NCBI GenBank assembly: GCA_003451635.1
Contig: DMAT01000001.1
Span: forward strand, 1 to 12,837
Direction: 5' to 3'
Origin: Syntrophus sp. (in: bacteria)
Lineage (GTDB): Bacteria > Desulfobacterota > Syntrophia > Syntrophales > UBA8958
Length of the DNA stretch: 12,837 bases
The position numbers and the translations under genes are program-made. The notes beneath the pieces are model-generated. The model saw only the letters and a list, made by a program, of their open reading frames with translations. It searched no databases and was not told where the DNA came from. This document shows positions 6,424 through 12,837 of this stretch, one piece after another. The first letter of the stretch is position 1, and each line of letters opens with the position of its first letter.

Positions 6424-8187
6424 CTATGGTGTTGGTGGATAAAGCGTCTTCAGTTTGTTCACCATATCGGATCTCAGTTTTTTGACAAGCACCGCATTGT
6501 AAGAGCCATTCGGCATCGCCTTCCAGGATGGATCTTTCGTTGGATTTGGATTCAGATCAGTTTTAATGATCTGCTCTGCCGCGACGGCATAAGAACGCGA
6601 TTTCGCAGCAGGCGTTCCGTCTTTGACCGCCGGATCAACGTTCGTCGTAACGATTGAAATTGTATAGTCATTGTTAAGGATGATCTCGAACATGCGGAAC
6701 TGCTGAGGGAAATCCCGTAACGATGAAGTCTCAACCTGCCAGAAACCGTTTTCAGGATCGGCGGTATCGGGAAATGCCTTGACGGTATTCAGATGACGGT
6801 GTCCCGCAATCCACATGATGAGATTCGGATATTCATGAAGTTTGGCAATCAGGTTCGCCTCGGTTTTATAAGCGACGGCGTTACTCCAAGCGACAAGCGA
6901 TTTTGCTGACGAACTGGGTGGTTCACTAACTTCGACGCCTATCGGTACGTGTGCGGCGATGATCATGAGCTGACCAGCAGCCTGACCATTATCAAGCTCC
7001 TTTACAAGCCATTCATAACGTTCTCTGTCAAGGGAGCCATGCCCATAGCCGTGAACATCGGCATCGTCGTCCCTTTGAGTATCGTCGAGTACGATAACCT
7101 TGATCGGTATAATCGGCTTAGGCTGAAAACTGTAAGAGGCAAAGCCTTTTGTGGCGTCGATCAAGTTGAAACCGTGACCGACCGGATTTGAAGATGTGGT
7201 AAAAAATTCGTTCATCCAGTCTGTTCTCAAAAGTGAACGGCGGTTCGGATCGGCTGCGACCTTCGGAGGGCTGCTGAAGTTTTTGACAGGGCCTGCATAT
7301 TTGATGTCACCGTAAGGAGTCGAACCATCGAGCACACCCATATAGAAATCGCGCTTACTTATGCCGTGAGGGTCGCCGAGGATATCCCCCATAGCGATGA
7401 CCGTGTCGCTAATGTTGGCATTTCGAAGGTAATCGCTCACAGGGTATGTGCCTAGCCAGAAATGATCGTGGTTACCCATAGTCTGATACCAGGGGATCGC
7501 CTTATCGAGGCCTGCCGCTTGGTAAGGTTTCTGATAATCGATAGTACCGGCTCCGAGATGCGCACCGGAACTTGGGGTGATGACCTTGCCGTCAAGGACA
7601 TCGATATACCACCTTAGTTCGTTGTATTGAGTGCTGTTGCATGTATCTCCAAGAGAGATGCCGAAGTCAATGGGATTCTTTTTGTGCAGGGCGTTTATCG
7701 TCTGGACGGCGGCGTCGAGAACATGAGTTGTATAAAGCATAACCGGCGAATATGCCGAAGTAACAAAGGGATATTTCGATTGTTGAAGATAGATCGCTTG
7801 AGAAGGAGATTCTTTGTCGGCGATATGGATGTCGGTTATGGTAAAAAAAGTCAACAGTTTTGCTTTTTTAGTAGCCGATGCACCGGTATAACCAGCGGGC
7901 ATGATATCGGTCCTTGTTTCGGAAGGAAGACCTGAGCCATACTTCCATGTGCCATAGCCGTTTGGCTTGAATTTTGAGATCTCCTCAAGACGAATCTTCG
8001 AACCCGATGGTATTGAGTCAGGCACAACCGCCTTCTGGAGTGTTGTAAAAACATCTGAAGCAATCGCGTATCCTTCGGGCTGACTTTGCTGTCTGGCGTA
8101 GCTTTTTGAGTATCCAGATAAATAGAAAACGAGCACGCATATTAAAAGGACTAAACAGCAATTTTTATATCTGTGTGATGGTTTCAT
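6424..8187 (-). CDS. Exported metallophosphoesterase, TIGR03768-like, lipobox Cys replaced by Tyr
   Basis: The 587-residue protein has the complete calcineurin-like metal-site set: TDIHIAD (D119, H121), LGDTCN (D181), GNHDHFW (N239, H240, D241), AAHVPIG (H413) and AGHRHLN (H463, H465). Length and layout resemble the TIGR03768 (RPA4764) putative metallophosphoesterases, whose substrate is not known to me. The N-terminus is a signal peptide, but the expected lipobox reads LSGY (residues 23-26) where the paralogue at 9838-11634 has LSGC. This copy therefore cannot be lipidated there, and it would be either cleaved and periplasmic or held by an uncleaved helix. AGGGAGGA lies 5 nt before the ATG. 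It is the first gene of a likely two-gene unit with the HAD phosphatase and has its own candidate promoter. Both copies are full length, so neither looks like a pseudogene. Confidence 0.9.
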   Translation of the reverse strand: MKPSHRYKNCCLVLLICVLVFYLSGYSKSYARQQSQPEGYAIASDVFTTLQKAVVPDSIPSGSKIRLEEISKFKPNGYGTWKYGSGLPSETRTDIMPAGYTGASATKKAKLLTFFTITDIHIADKESPSQAIYLQQSKYPFVTSAYSPVMLYTTHVLDAAVQTINALHKKNPIDFGISLGDTCNSTQYNELRWYIDVLDGKVITPSSGAHLGAGTIDYQKPYQAAGLDKAIPWYQTMGNHDHFWLGTYPVSDYLRNANISDTVIAMGDILGDPHGISKRDFYMGVLDGSTPYGDIKYAGPVKNFSSPPKVAADPNRRSLLRTDWMNEFFTTSSNPVGHGFNLIDATKGFASYSFQPKPIIPIKVIVLDDTQRDDDADVHGYGHGSLDRERYEWLVKELDNGQAAGQLMIIAAHVPIGVEVSEPPSSSAKSLVAWSNAVAYKTEANLIAKLHEYPNLIMWIAGHRHLNTVKAFPDTADPENGFWQVETSSLRDFPQQFRMFEIILNNDYTISIVTTNVDPAVKDGTPAAKSRSYAVAAEQIIKTDLNPNPTKDPSWKAMPNGSYNAVLVKKLRSDMVNKLKTLYPPTP

Positions 8188-8212
8188 GAAATTCCTCCCT
8201 ATTCAACGAATT

Positions 8213-8248
8213 GATATTTCTTATACTTCATTCATCATCAAATGAGAA
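8213..8248 (-). promoter_or_regulatory. Candidate sigma-70 promoter for the metallophosphoesterase-HAD unit
   Basis: On the minus strand TTCTCA (8248-8243) and TATAAG (8225-8220) are separated by 17 nt, 4/6 and 5/6 matches to the -35 and -10 consensus. Transcription would start near 8213, giving a leader of about 25 nt that includes the strong ribosome site. Identified by eye only. Confidence 0.4.
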
Positions 8249-8369
8249 TTACATGTTGCGGCTTTCCGATCGAACAGTTGTATGGAAGTTGAAAAGCAGG
8301 CATGCTACATTATAGGAAGTTGCGGATCCGCTCCAAAAGGGAGAAAATGGCTTTCAGGTGTATGCCCTT

Positions 8370-8418
8370 TCGAATAAGCGTTATTCTGTAACGAACTTGC
8401 AGAATCACGCTTATTTGA
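8370..8418. repeat. Nearly perfect 19-bp inverted repeat with 11-nt loop
   Basis: The left arm (8370-8388) contains AATAAGCGTTATTCTG and the right arm (8400-8418) contains CAGAATCACGCTTATT. The 16-bp cores are complementary except at one position and extend outward by three more bases with one G-T mismatch. The loop is TAACGAACTTG. No T-tract follows on either strand, so it is not a standard intrinsic terminator. The octamer ATGCCCTT occurs directly on both sides, at 8362-8369 and 8430-8437. Possible roles are an RNA processing or stabilising hairpin, a protein-binding site, or a trace of a small mobile element. Confidence 0.8.
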
Positions 8419-8520
8419 TGTCAGTAAGGATGCCCTTAGAAGGGTTCTCTTCAGTGGGTACAGCTATGCTCGCTATGCTGAAAGACTTTTTCCAAGAGGC
8501 AATACGTTTCGATTTATCAA

Positions 8521-9330
8521 CTATTTCACATCAACTGTCTCGTTGATATCCAGGAAAGTTAAGACGATCTTGGCGAATTCTGTAGGCGCCTCAAAAATCA
8601 AATGATGTGTCGCCTTTTTGAATTGAACAAGCCATGCCCCCGGAATAGAAGAAGCTATTGACTTTGAACTTTCAACTCCCACCACGGTATCCGAAGTTCC
8701 AACTATGAGCATAACCTGATTGGCGATGCTGGGCAGTTTATCCAATGGGGTCTTCCAATGAGTTGTGGCTTCAATTTGTCGCAGAATGATTGGGTCATCA
8801 GGCGCTTTACCCTTCAAGATTTTGGCGACGTTGCTTCCATCTGTTGAGGTTGCGTAGATTACTGCTTTATTCAATCGTTGCGGATACTCCAGCAATAATT
8901 CTTGGGTGATAGTGCTCCCCATTGAATACCCAAGAACATTTGCCTTTTTTACTCCAAGGACAGTAAGAAGGCCGATGACATCATCTGCAAATAATTTATA
9001 GGTGAACGTCACATCATTGGCTGTAGTATATCCCATGCCCCGATTGTCCAGTATGATCAGTTGATATTTCTTTGAAAGTGCTTCGATGACCTCTCGAGGC
9101 CAATGATCCATTGTACCACCCAAACCCATGATCAGGACAAGTGGTTCTCCCGAGCCGATCAATTTGTAGCCTATTTCTATTCCATTCACTTGGACTTGGT
9201 AGATGATCTTACCTTGTTTATCAAATCCAATTTTCTTGCCTGCTGGCTGTATGCCTTGGCCCATCGCACTGGAGACATAAATAACCAGCACAATAAATAG
9301 TGAAATAAATAGGTAAGCGGCTTTTTTCAT
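8521..9330 (-). CDS. Exported alpha/beta hydrolase
   Basis: The 269-residue protein has an N-terminal signal peptide (hydrophobic core residues 5-22) and then a single alpha/beta-hydrolase domain. The oxyanion-hole motif is LIMGLGGTMDHW (about 66-77), the nucleophile elbow GYSMGS (S136), the acid GTSDTVV (D214), and the histidine is in THHLIFEAP (H243). The triad is intact, with a cap of only about 40-60 residues. It probably hydrolyses a small ester or lactone in the periplasm; the class does not reveal the substrate. The frame extends upstream to an ATG at 9423, but I chose 9330 because it places the signal peptide at the N-terminus and has AAGGGGGAG (9350-9342) 11 nt upstream. It lies between the two metallophosphoesterase paralogues in the same orientation, each gap exceeding 300 nt, so it is likely transcribed separately. 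Confidence 0.88.
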   Translation of the reverse strand: MKKAAYLFISLFIVLVIYVSSAMGQGIQPAGKKIGFDKQGKIIYQVQVNGIEIGYKLIGSGEPLVLIMGLGGTMDHWPREVIEALSKKYQLIILDNRGMGYTTANDVTFTYKLFADDVIGLLTVLGVKKANVLGYSMGSTITQELLLEYPQRLNKAVIYATSTDGSNVAKILKGKAPDDPIILRQIEATTHWKTPLDKLPSIANQVMLIVGTSDTVVGVESSKSIASSIPGAWLVQFKKATHHLIFEAPTEFAKIVLTFLDINETVDVK

Positions 9331-9537
9331 TATGCGTTTTTCTCCCCCTTGATATGTCGAACAAATAATCATAGAATTCTCGGATGACTCACACATCATT
9401 TCAACCATGTATTCGCTGGTCATACTGCTTCACAAAGTAGCTCACCAATATCATGATTGCGGAGAAAACAACATCCCTGATTTATGCTTTAAAATCATTC
9501 ATTTTCTTCGAGGACTACGGTTTGTGCAGTAGAGCAA

Positions 9538-9572
9538 CTCACTTTTTACATCGTCTGAAAATGGATTGTCAA
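9538..9572 (-). promoter_or_regulatory. Candidate promoter for the alpha/beta hydrolase gene
   Basis: A consensus TTGACA (-35, 9572-9567) is followed after 16 nt by TGTAAA (-10, 9550-9545) on the minus strand. It predicts a leader of about 205 nt before the ATG at 9330, which is long and would leave room for leader regulation. Identified by eye; the -10 is only 4/6. Confidence 0.35.
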
Positions 9573-9696
9573 AACTTCGCATCTTTCGACCAAGATTCAA
9601 TAAACTGTCAGTAACTTTTTTTTCTCGACTTGTATTTGAAGGGATTGACTGCAATTCATAAAATAATGACCTGTACTGGACATTGACGTCATCTAC

Positions 9697-9751
9697 CTAT
9701 AGTTCAGCGGTGGGCAGCTGTCAGAATTGCTGGTCATCATTCGAACTATAG
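9697..9751. repeat. 9-bp perfect inverted repeat, 37-nt loop
   Basis: CTATAGTTC (9697-9705) and GAACTATAG (9743-9751) are exact complements. They flank a loop that itself contains CAGCTG and a CTGTCAG heptamer. It lies 87 nt after the lipoprotein phosphoesterase stop. There is no T-tract, so a termination role is not supported by sequence. Confidence 0.6.
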
Positions 9752-9837
9752 TGCCTGCGCTTACTATTGAGCAAAGAATCGGCTTAACCTATCCATTGGT
9801 TTGAAAATTGTCTCCTGCTTTTCCTTTATACCGGAAG

Positions 9838-11634
9838 TTATCGTAGCAGTGTTTTGTAGTTCTGCATCTTCACCTGCATTTCGGGGCTCAATTGTTTCAC
9901 CAGTTCTGCATTGTATGAACCAGTAGGCATCGGCTTTATGGTTGGATCATTCGTCGGATTATTTTTAGTTGTAAGATCCCAAGTCCCGACGATCTGCGTT
10001 GCCGCGATGGCATATTTACGTGATGTCGCAGCAGGCGTTCCTGCTTTGACTGCCGGATCAACATCGGTCGTCACGATGGAAATGGAATAGTCGCTGTTGA
10101 GGTAAATCTCAAAAGTCCTGAACTGCTGAGGGAAATCCCTTAGCGATGGCGTTTCAATCTGCCAGAAGCCTTTTTCAGGAGCGTTGACCGGATCAGGCGA
10201 TATAAATGCTTTAACGGTATTTAAATGACGATGCCCCGAGATCCACATGAGCAGATTCGGGTGACTTTGAAGCTCAGTGATCAGATCTGGGAGGGTTACG
10301 GCATTTTGCGGATCGGTCCACCAACCCATTTCGGAATTAGGCGCCGTAACTTCGACGCCGATGGGGACGTGCGCGGCGATGATCATAAGCTGGCCCGCCG
10401 CATCGCCATCGGCAAGTTCTTTTTTAAGCCAGGCCCAGCGTGTCTGGTCCAGAAAGCCATGCCCGTGAATGTCGATAGAACCATCATCTTCCTTTTGGGT
10501 ATTGTCGAGGACAATCACCTTGATCGGGATATTCGACTTCGGCGCGAAGCTATAACACGCAAAGCCATTGTTGGCGTTGGTCAAGTTGAAACCGTGACCG
10601 GCAGGATGAGAAGACGTATTAAAAAATTCGTTCATCCACTCCGTTCTCAAAAGTGAACGGCGGTTCGGATCGGCCGCAACCTTTGGCGGGCTGCTGAAAT
10701 TTCCGACAGGTCCTGCGTATTTGATGTCACCGTAGGGAGTCGAGCCATCGAGTACGCCCATATAGTAATCACGGCTGTTAATTTTTCTAAGGTCACTGAA
10801 GACGTCTCCCGTGGCGAAGACTTCGTCAGTTATGTAGGATTGCCGAAGGTCCTTTCGAAGACTATGGTCCACCGGGATTGAACCCATCCAGAAATGATCG
10901 TGGTTGCCGAGAGTCTGATACCAGGGGATTGTCTTATCCAGCCCTGCCGCCTTATATGGTTTCTGGTAATCAATGGTGTCTGCTCCCAGATTGGCGCCTG
11001 AGCTTGGCGTAATGACTTTGCCATCCAGGACATCAATATACCATCGAAGCTCGTTGTACTGAGTGGTGTTGCAGGTATCGCCAAGAGAGAGGCCAAAATC
11101 AAACGGATTCGCTTTGTTGTCTTTGTTGTGAAGGGCGTTTACCGTCTGGACGGCTGCATCGAGAACGTGCGTTGTATAAAGCATAATCCCTGAATACAGA
11201 GAGGCCCCAACCGGCAATGAGGGATGCAAGCGTTGAAGATAGATCAACTGGTTAGGAGATTCTTTATCGGTGATATGGATGTCTGAAATGGTAAAGAAAT
11301 TCAAAAGTTTTGTTTTTTTAGTGACGGTGGAACTGCTATAGGTAGTCGACATAATATCGAGCCGCTTATCGTATGGTAGACCTGAGCCATAAGTCCAGTT
11401 TCCATAGCCGTATTGACTGTATTTGGAAACCTCACCCAGAGTAATCGCCGTCGAAGGTTTTGAGCCCGGCGTGACCGTCCTCTGGAGCGTCGTGGAAACA
11501 TTGGAATCGATAGGGTATCCTTCGATCTGACTTTGATTTCTGACGACTGATTTTGAACATCCTGATAAAGAGAAAATCAGCATACCCATTAAAAAGACTA
11601 ACCAGAACTTCTTGGATTCATAAGCTGGTCTCAT
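9838..11634 (-). CDS. Lipoprotein metallophosphoesterase, TIGR03768-like
   Basis: The 598-residue protein opens with a lipoprotein signal (hydrophobic residues 10-22, lipobox LSGC with C26). Residue 27 is Ser rather than Asp, compatible with outer-membrane sorting if the E. coli rule holds. The metal-site motifs are all present: SDIHITD (D118, H120), LGDTCN (D186), GNHDHFW (N244, H245, D246), AAHVPIG (H422) and SGHRHLN (H468, H470). It is a close paralogue of the protein at 6424-8187, collinear over its whole length, with small differences mostly before residue 150, near residues 255-290 and near 430-450. AGAGGAGAGG sits just before the ATG. It starts 76 nt after the pyrophosphatase stop, so the two may share a transcript. 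It should hydrolyse a phosphoester at the envelope; the substrate is unknown. Confidence 0.92.
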   Translation of the reverse strand: MRPAYESKKFWLVFLMGMLIFSLSGCSKSVVRNQSQIEGYPIDSNVSTTLQRTVTPGSKPSTAITLGEVSKYSQYGYGNWTYGSGLPYDKRLDIMSTTYSSSTVTKKTKLLNFFTISDIHITDKESPNQLIYLQRLHPSLPVGASLYSGIMLYTTHVLDAAVQTVNALHNKDNKANPFDFGLSLGDTCNTTQYNELRWYIDVLDGKVITPSSGANLGADTIDYQKPYKAAGLDKTIPWYQTLGNHDHFWMGSIPVDHSLRKDLRQSYITDEVFATGDVFSDLRKINSRDYYMGVLDGSTPYGDIKYAGPVGNFSSPPKVAADPNRRSLLRTEWMNEFFNTSSHPAGHGFNLTNANNGFACYSFAPKSNIPIKVIVLDNTQKEDDGSIDIHGHGFLDQTRWAWLKKELADGDAAGQLMIIAAHVPIGVEVTAPNSEMGWWTDPQNAVTLPDLITELQSHPNLLMWISGHRHLNTVKAFISPDPVNAPEKGFWQIETPSLRDFPQQFRTFEIYLNSDYSISIVTTDVDPAVKAGTPAATSRKYAIAATQIVGTWDLTTKNNPTNDPTIKPMPTGSYNAELVKQLSPEMQVKMQNYKTLLR

Positions 11635-11710
11635 AAAACCTCTCCTCTGTTTTCTGGAGTCGTGTATGCACCTACCAGGTTAGCACCATAAGTGATATAG
11701 CTGGTAAGGC

Positions 11711-12757
11711 TCACTTCTTCAATGCCTCTTCCAAAAGCGGGATGACCTGCATCTTTCTTGATAGGACCTTCTCCCTGTAGATGGAATTGTCTACGATCTT
11801 GCCTCCGAAGGCCTTCTCGAAGCTTTGGGCTGCATCCGCATTGCCCACGAAGAGAAGGTCGCTAGCTTCTTTCATGACATCTGTCAGCATCATGACTATC
11901 ATGGCCAGATTCTCTGAATTCTTCAACTTGTTCATTTCTTCCAGAATGGAAGCTCGCTTTGGTGTCAGATCATTCAGGTCCATAACCTCTATTTGGCCCA
12001 CACCAAACTTGATGCCGCTAAAATTGAACTCCTTGAAGTCGCCCATGAGAATGTCCTTGGCAGATTTGGAGGCAACGTTGCTTTTAATCCTGAGGAGCTC
12101 TATACCAAACTTCCTGGGGTCGACGCCCGCGATCTTGGCCAGCTTTTCCACCGCGACCACATCGCGCGGAGAAGTCGTCGGCGACTTGAAAAGAACCGTA
12201 TCAGTAAGTATTGCTGACATCATCAGTCCGGCCATCTCCCTGCTGATGGGAACCTTGTTCTGTTCATAGAGGTTCGCGACAATTCCTCCCGTAGCGCCCA
12301 CGGGCTCCGTAAGGAAGAAAATGGCCTTACTGCGGACAAAGCCGTCAATCATGTGGTGGTCCACGACCTCAACAACATTCTCGATCTTGAGATTGTCCAC
12401 AGCCTGATCCATATCGTTGTGATCTACAAGGATTACCTTCTTGCATCGATTTTGACAATCGGTGATCTTCTCTGGATAGGGAATTTTGAAGTAATCCAAC
12501 ACGAACTTGGTCTCATTGTTGAGGTCACCTGCCACGGCGGGGAAGGCTTCTTTCACCCCCATCAGGTTCTTCAGGTTGGCATAGGCAATGGCAGATGTTA
12601 CAGTATCGACATCCGGCCTCTCGTGCCCAATTATCATCAGTTCGTCGGCCGCGAATGCAGGAACTGTGGATACAATGATTGCAATCGTGATGATGAGGGC
12701 GGTGAAACATGTTGTGACGGTGATACCGCCTGATTGAAAGAGGCTTCTGCTTGTCAT
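11711..12757 (-). CDS. Family II (DHH/DHHA2) inorganic pyrophosphatase with an export signal
   Basis: The 348-residue protein has the family II PPase metal motifs: GHERPDVDTVTSA (H45, D49, D51), LVDHND (D112), VVDHHMIDGF (H134, H135) and ILTDTV (D186). It also has the C-terminal DHHA2 substrate motif SRKMQVIP (R334, K335; usual form SRKKQVVP). These Mn/Co-dependent enzymes split pyrophosphate into two phosphates. There are no CBS or DRTGG regulatory domains. Unusually, about 37 residues precede the first motif and form a signal peptide: hydrophobic residues 18-32, then PAFA|AD. Known family II PPases are cytoplasmic and about 310 residues long, beginning almost at the GH motif. The ATG at 12757 has AAAGGA close upstream. 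The internal Met41 lacks a ribosome site, so the long form is preferred. The only cysteines of the mature part are C101 and C105. Confidence 0.9.
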   Translation of the reverse strand: MTSRSLFQSGGITVTTCFTALIITIAIIVSTVPAFAADELMIIGHERPDVDTVTSAIAYANLKNLMGVKEAFPAVAGDLNNETKFVLDYFKIPYPEKITDCQNRCKKVILVDHNDMDQAVDNLKIENVVEVVDHHMIDGFVRSKAIFFLTEPVGATGGIVANLYEQNKVPISREMAGLMMSAILTDTVLFKSPTTSPRDVVAVEKLAKIAGVDPRKFGIELLRIKSNVASKSAKDILMGDFKEFNFSGIKFGVGQIEVMDLNDLTPKRASILEEMNKLKNSENLAMIVMMLTDVMKEASDLLFVGNADAAQSFEKAFGGKIVDNSIYREKVLSRKMQVIPLLEEALKK

Positions 12758-12837
12758 CTTCCTTTTACCTTTTCTCAGTAACCCAGTCTCCCCAAATCGT
12801 ATGGTTTAACTCAATTGAACAGGCAAAAGAGCTCTGC
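12758..12837. other. Upstream flank of the pyrophosphatase gene
   Basis: Eighty bases with two AAAGG-type purine runs just before the start codon. I find no -35/-10 pair good enough to call a promoter, and the transcript may begin outside the window. Confidence 0.3.

Larger units (their letters stand above)
8188..8520. other. Non-coding region between the alpha/beta hydrolase and metallophosphoesterase genes
   Basis: This 333-nt stretch has no convincing gene. A 62-codon plus-strand frame crossing its left part runs into the 3' end of the hydrolase gene and looks like chance. The region holds a candidate promoter (8213-8248), a 10-bp perfect palindrome GCGGATCCGC (8322-8331) and a large inverted repeat (8370-8418). 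Confidence 0.5.
9331..9837. other. Non-coding region between the lipoprotein phosphoesterase and alpha/beta hydrolase genes
   Basis: This 507-nt AT-rich region shows no gene in either direction. It includes a candidate promoter for the downstream hydrolase, a T-run on the plus strand near 9617-9624, the 8-bp palindrome TGACGTCA near 9684-9691, and an inverted repeat at 9697-9751. The start of the hydrolase reading frame between 9331 and 9423 is probably untranslated leader. Confidence 0.5.

Noticed and set aside
8322..8331. Perfect palindrome GCGGATCCGC
   Set aside because: A 10-bp palindrome is expected by chance at this scale, and nothing nearby shows that it is an operator.
8358..8546. 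A 62-codon plus-strand open frame
   Set aside because: It overlaps the 3' end of the alpha/beta hydrolase gene, contains the inverted repeat, has no ribosome site and resembles no family I know.
9331..9423. N-terminal extension of the alpha/beta hydrolase to an ATG at 9423
   Set aside because: It would bury the signal peptide behind 31 polar residues, and the purine-rich ribosome site sits before the ATG at 9330.
9718..9736. CTGTCAG and CTGGTCAT resembling a Pho box
   Set aside because: The repeat spacing is 12 rather than 11 nt, the second half is imperfect, the orientation is opposite to the genes, and it is nearly 400 nt from the next start codon.
11671..11709. TACCAG/CTGGTA inverted repeat between the pyrophosphatase and lipoprotein phosphoesterase genes
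   Set aside because: The stem is only 6 bp plus a bulged 2 bp extension, the loop is 22 nt and there is no T-tract, so a terminator or attenuator cannot be supported.
12635..12637. Internal ATG (Met41) as the real pyrophosphatase start, giving a cytoplasmic enzyme
   Set aside because: There is no ribosome site before it, and the preceding 40 codons form a clean signal peptide in the same frame without stops.
1..12837. CRISPR array, tRNA/rRNA, intact insertion sequence, prophage or defence system
   Set aside because: I looked for regularly spaced repeats, tRNA-like cloverleaf ends and transposase or integrase motifs on both strands and saw none.

Overview
All intact genes in this window lie on the minus strand. 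The gene content points to a Gram-negative bacterium: Sec signal peptides, one lipobox, a tandem M16 peptidase pair and mid-range GC. The style resembles Desulfobacterota/Deltaproteobacteria such as Syntrophales-like anaerobes. That placement comes from family resemblance only, with no rRNA or marker gene to confirm it.

Layout in transcription order, right to left. (1) 12757-11711: a family II (DHH/DHHA2) inorganic pyrophosphatase carrying an N-terminal signal peptide. (2) 11634-9838: a lipoprotein metallophosphoesterase. (3) 9330-8521: an exported alpha/beta hydrolase. (4) 8187-6424: a second metallophosphoesterase, a close paralogue of the first, whose lipobox Cys is replaced by Tyr. (5) 6390-5395: an exported HAD phosphatase of distinctly higher GC, 33 nt downstream of (4). 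Together these form a run of five predicted exported hydrolases, four of them phosphate-releasing families. I read it as a possible periplasmic phosphoester/pyrophosphate-degrading cluster.

The 5041-5394 gap holds, on the opposite strand, what looks like a frameshifted remnant of a HigA-type antitoxin. After it comes a tightly packed operon: an 81-residue two-helix membrane protein (5038-4793), a catalytic M16 peptidase (4824-3280), its HxxEH-less partner (3280-1847) and a cytoplasmic M20 metallopeptidase (1854-604). Adjacent genes in this operon overlap by 1 to 32 nt, which suggests translational coupling. After 129 nt, the N-terminal half of a PhoH-family ATPase begins at a probable TTG and runs off the left edge.

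The two larger intergenic regions in the hydrolase cluster (8188-8520 and 9331-9837) contain no convincing genes. They do hold candidate promoters and two inverted repeats, including a nearly perfect 19-bp one at 8370-8418. No RNA gene, CRISPR array, intact mobile element or phage gene was seen. The items most worth following up are the exported family II pyrophosphatase with a lone CxxxC pair, the lipobox loss in one phosphoesterase paralogue, and the clustering of exported phosphohydrolases.
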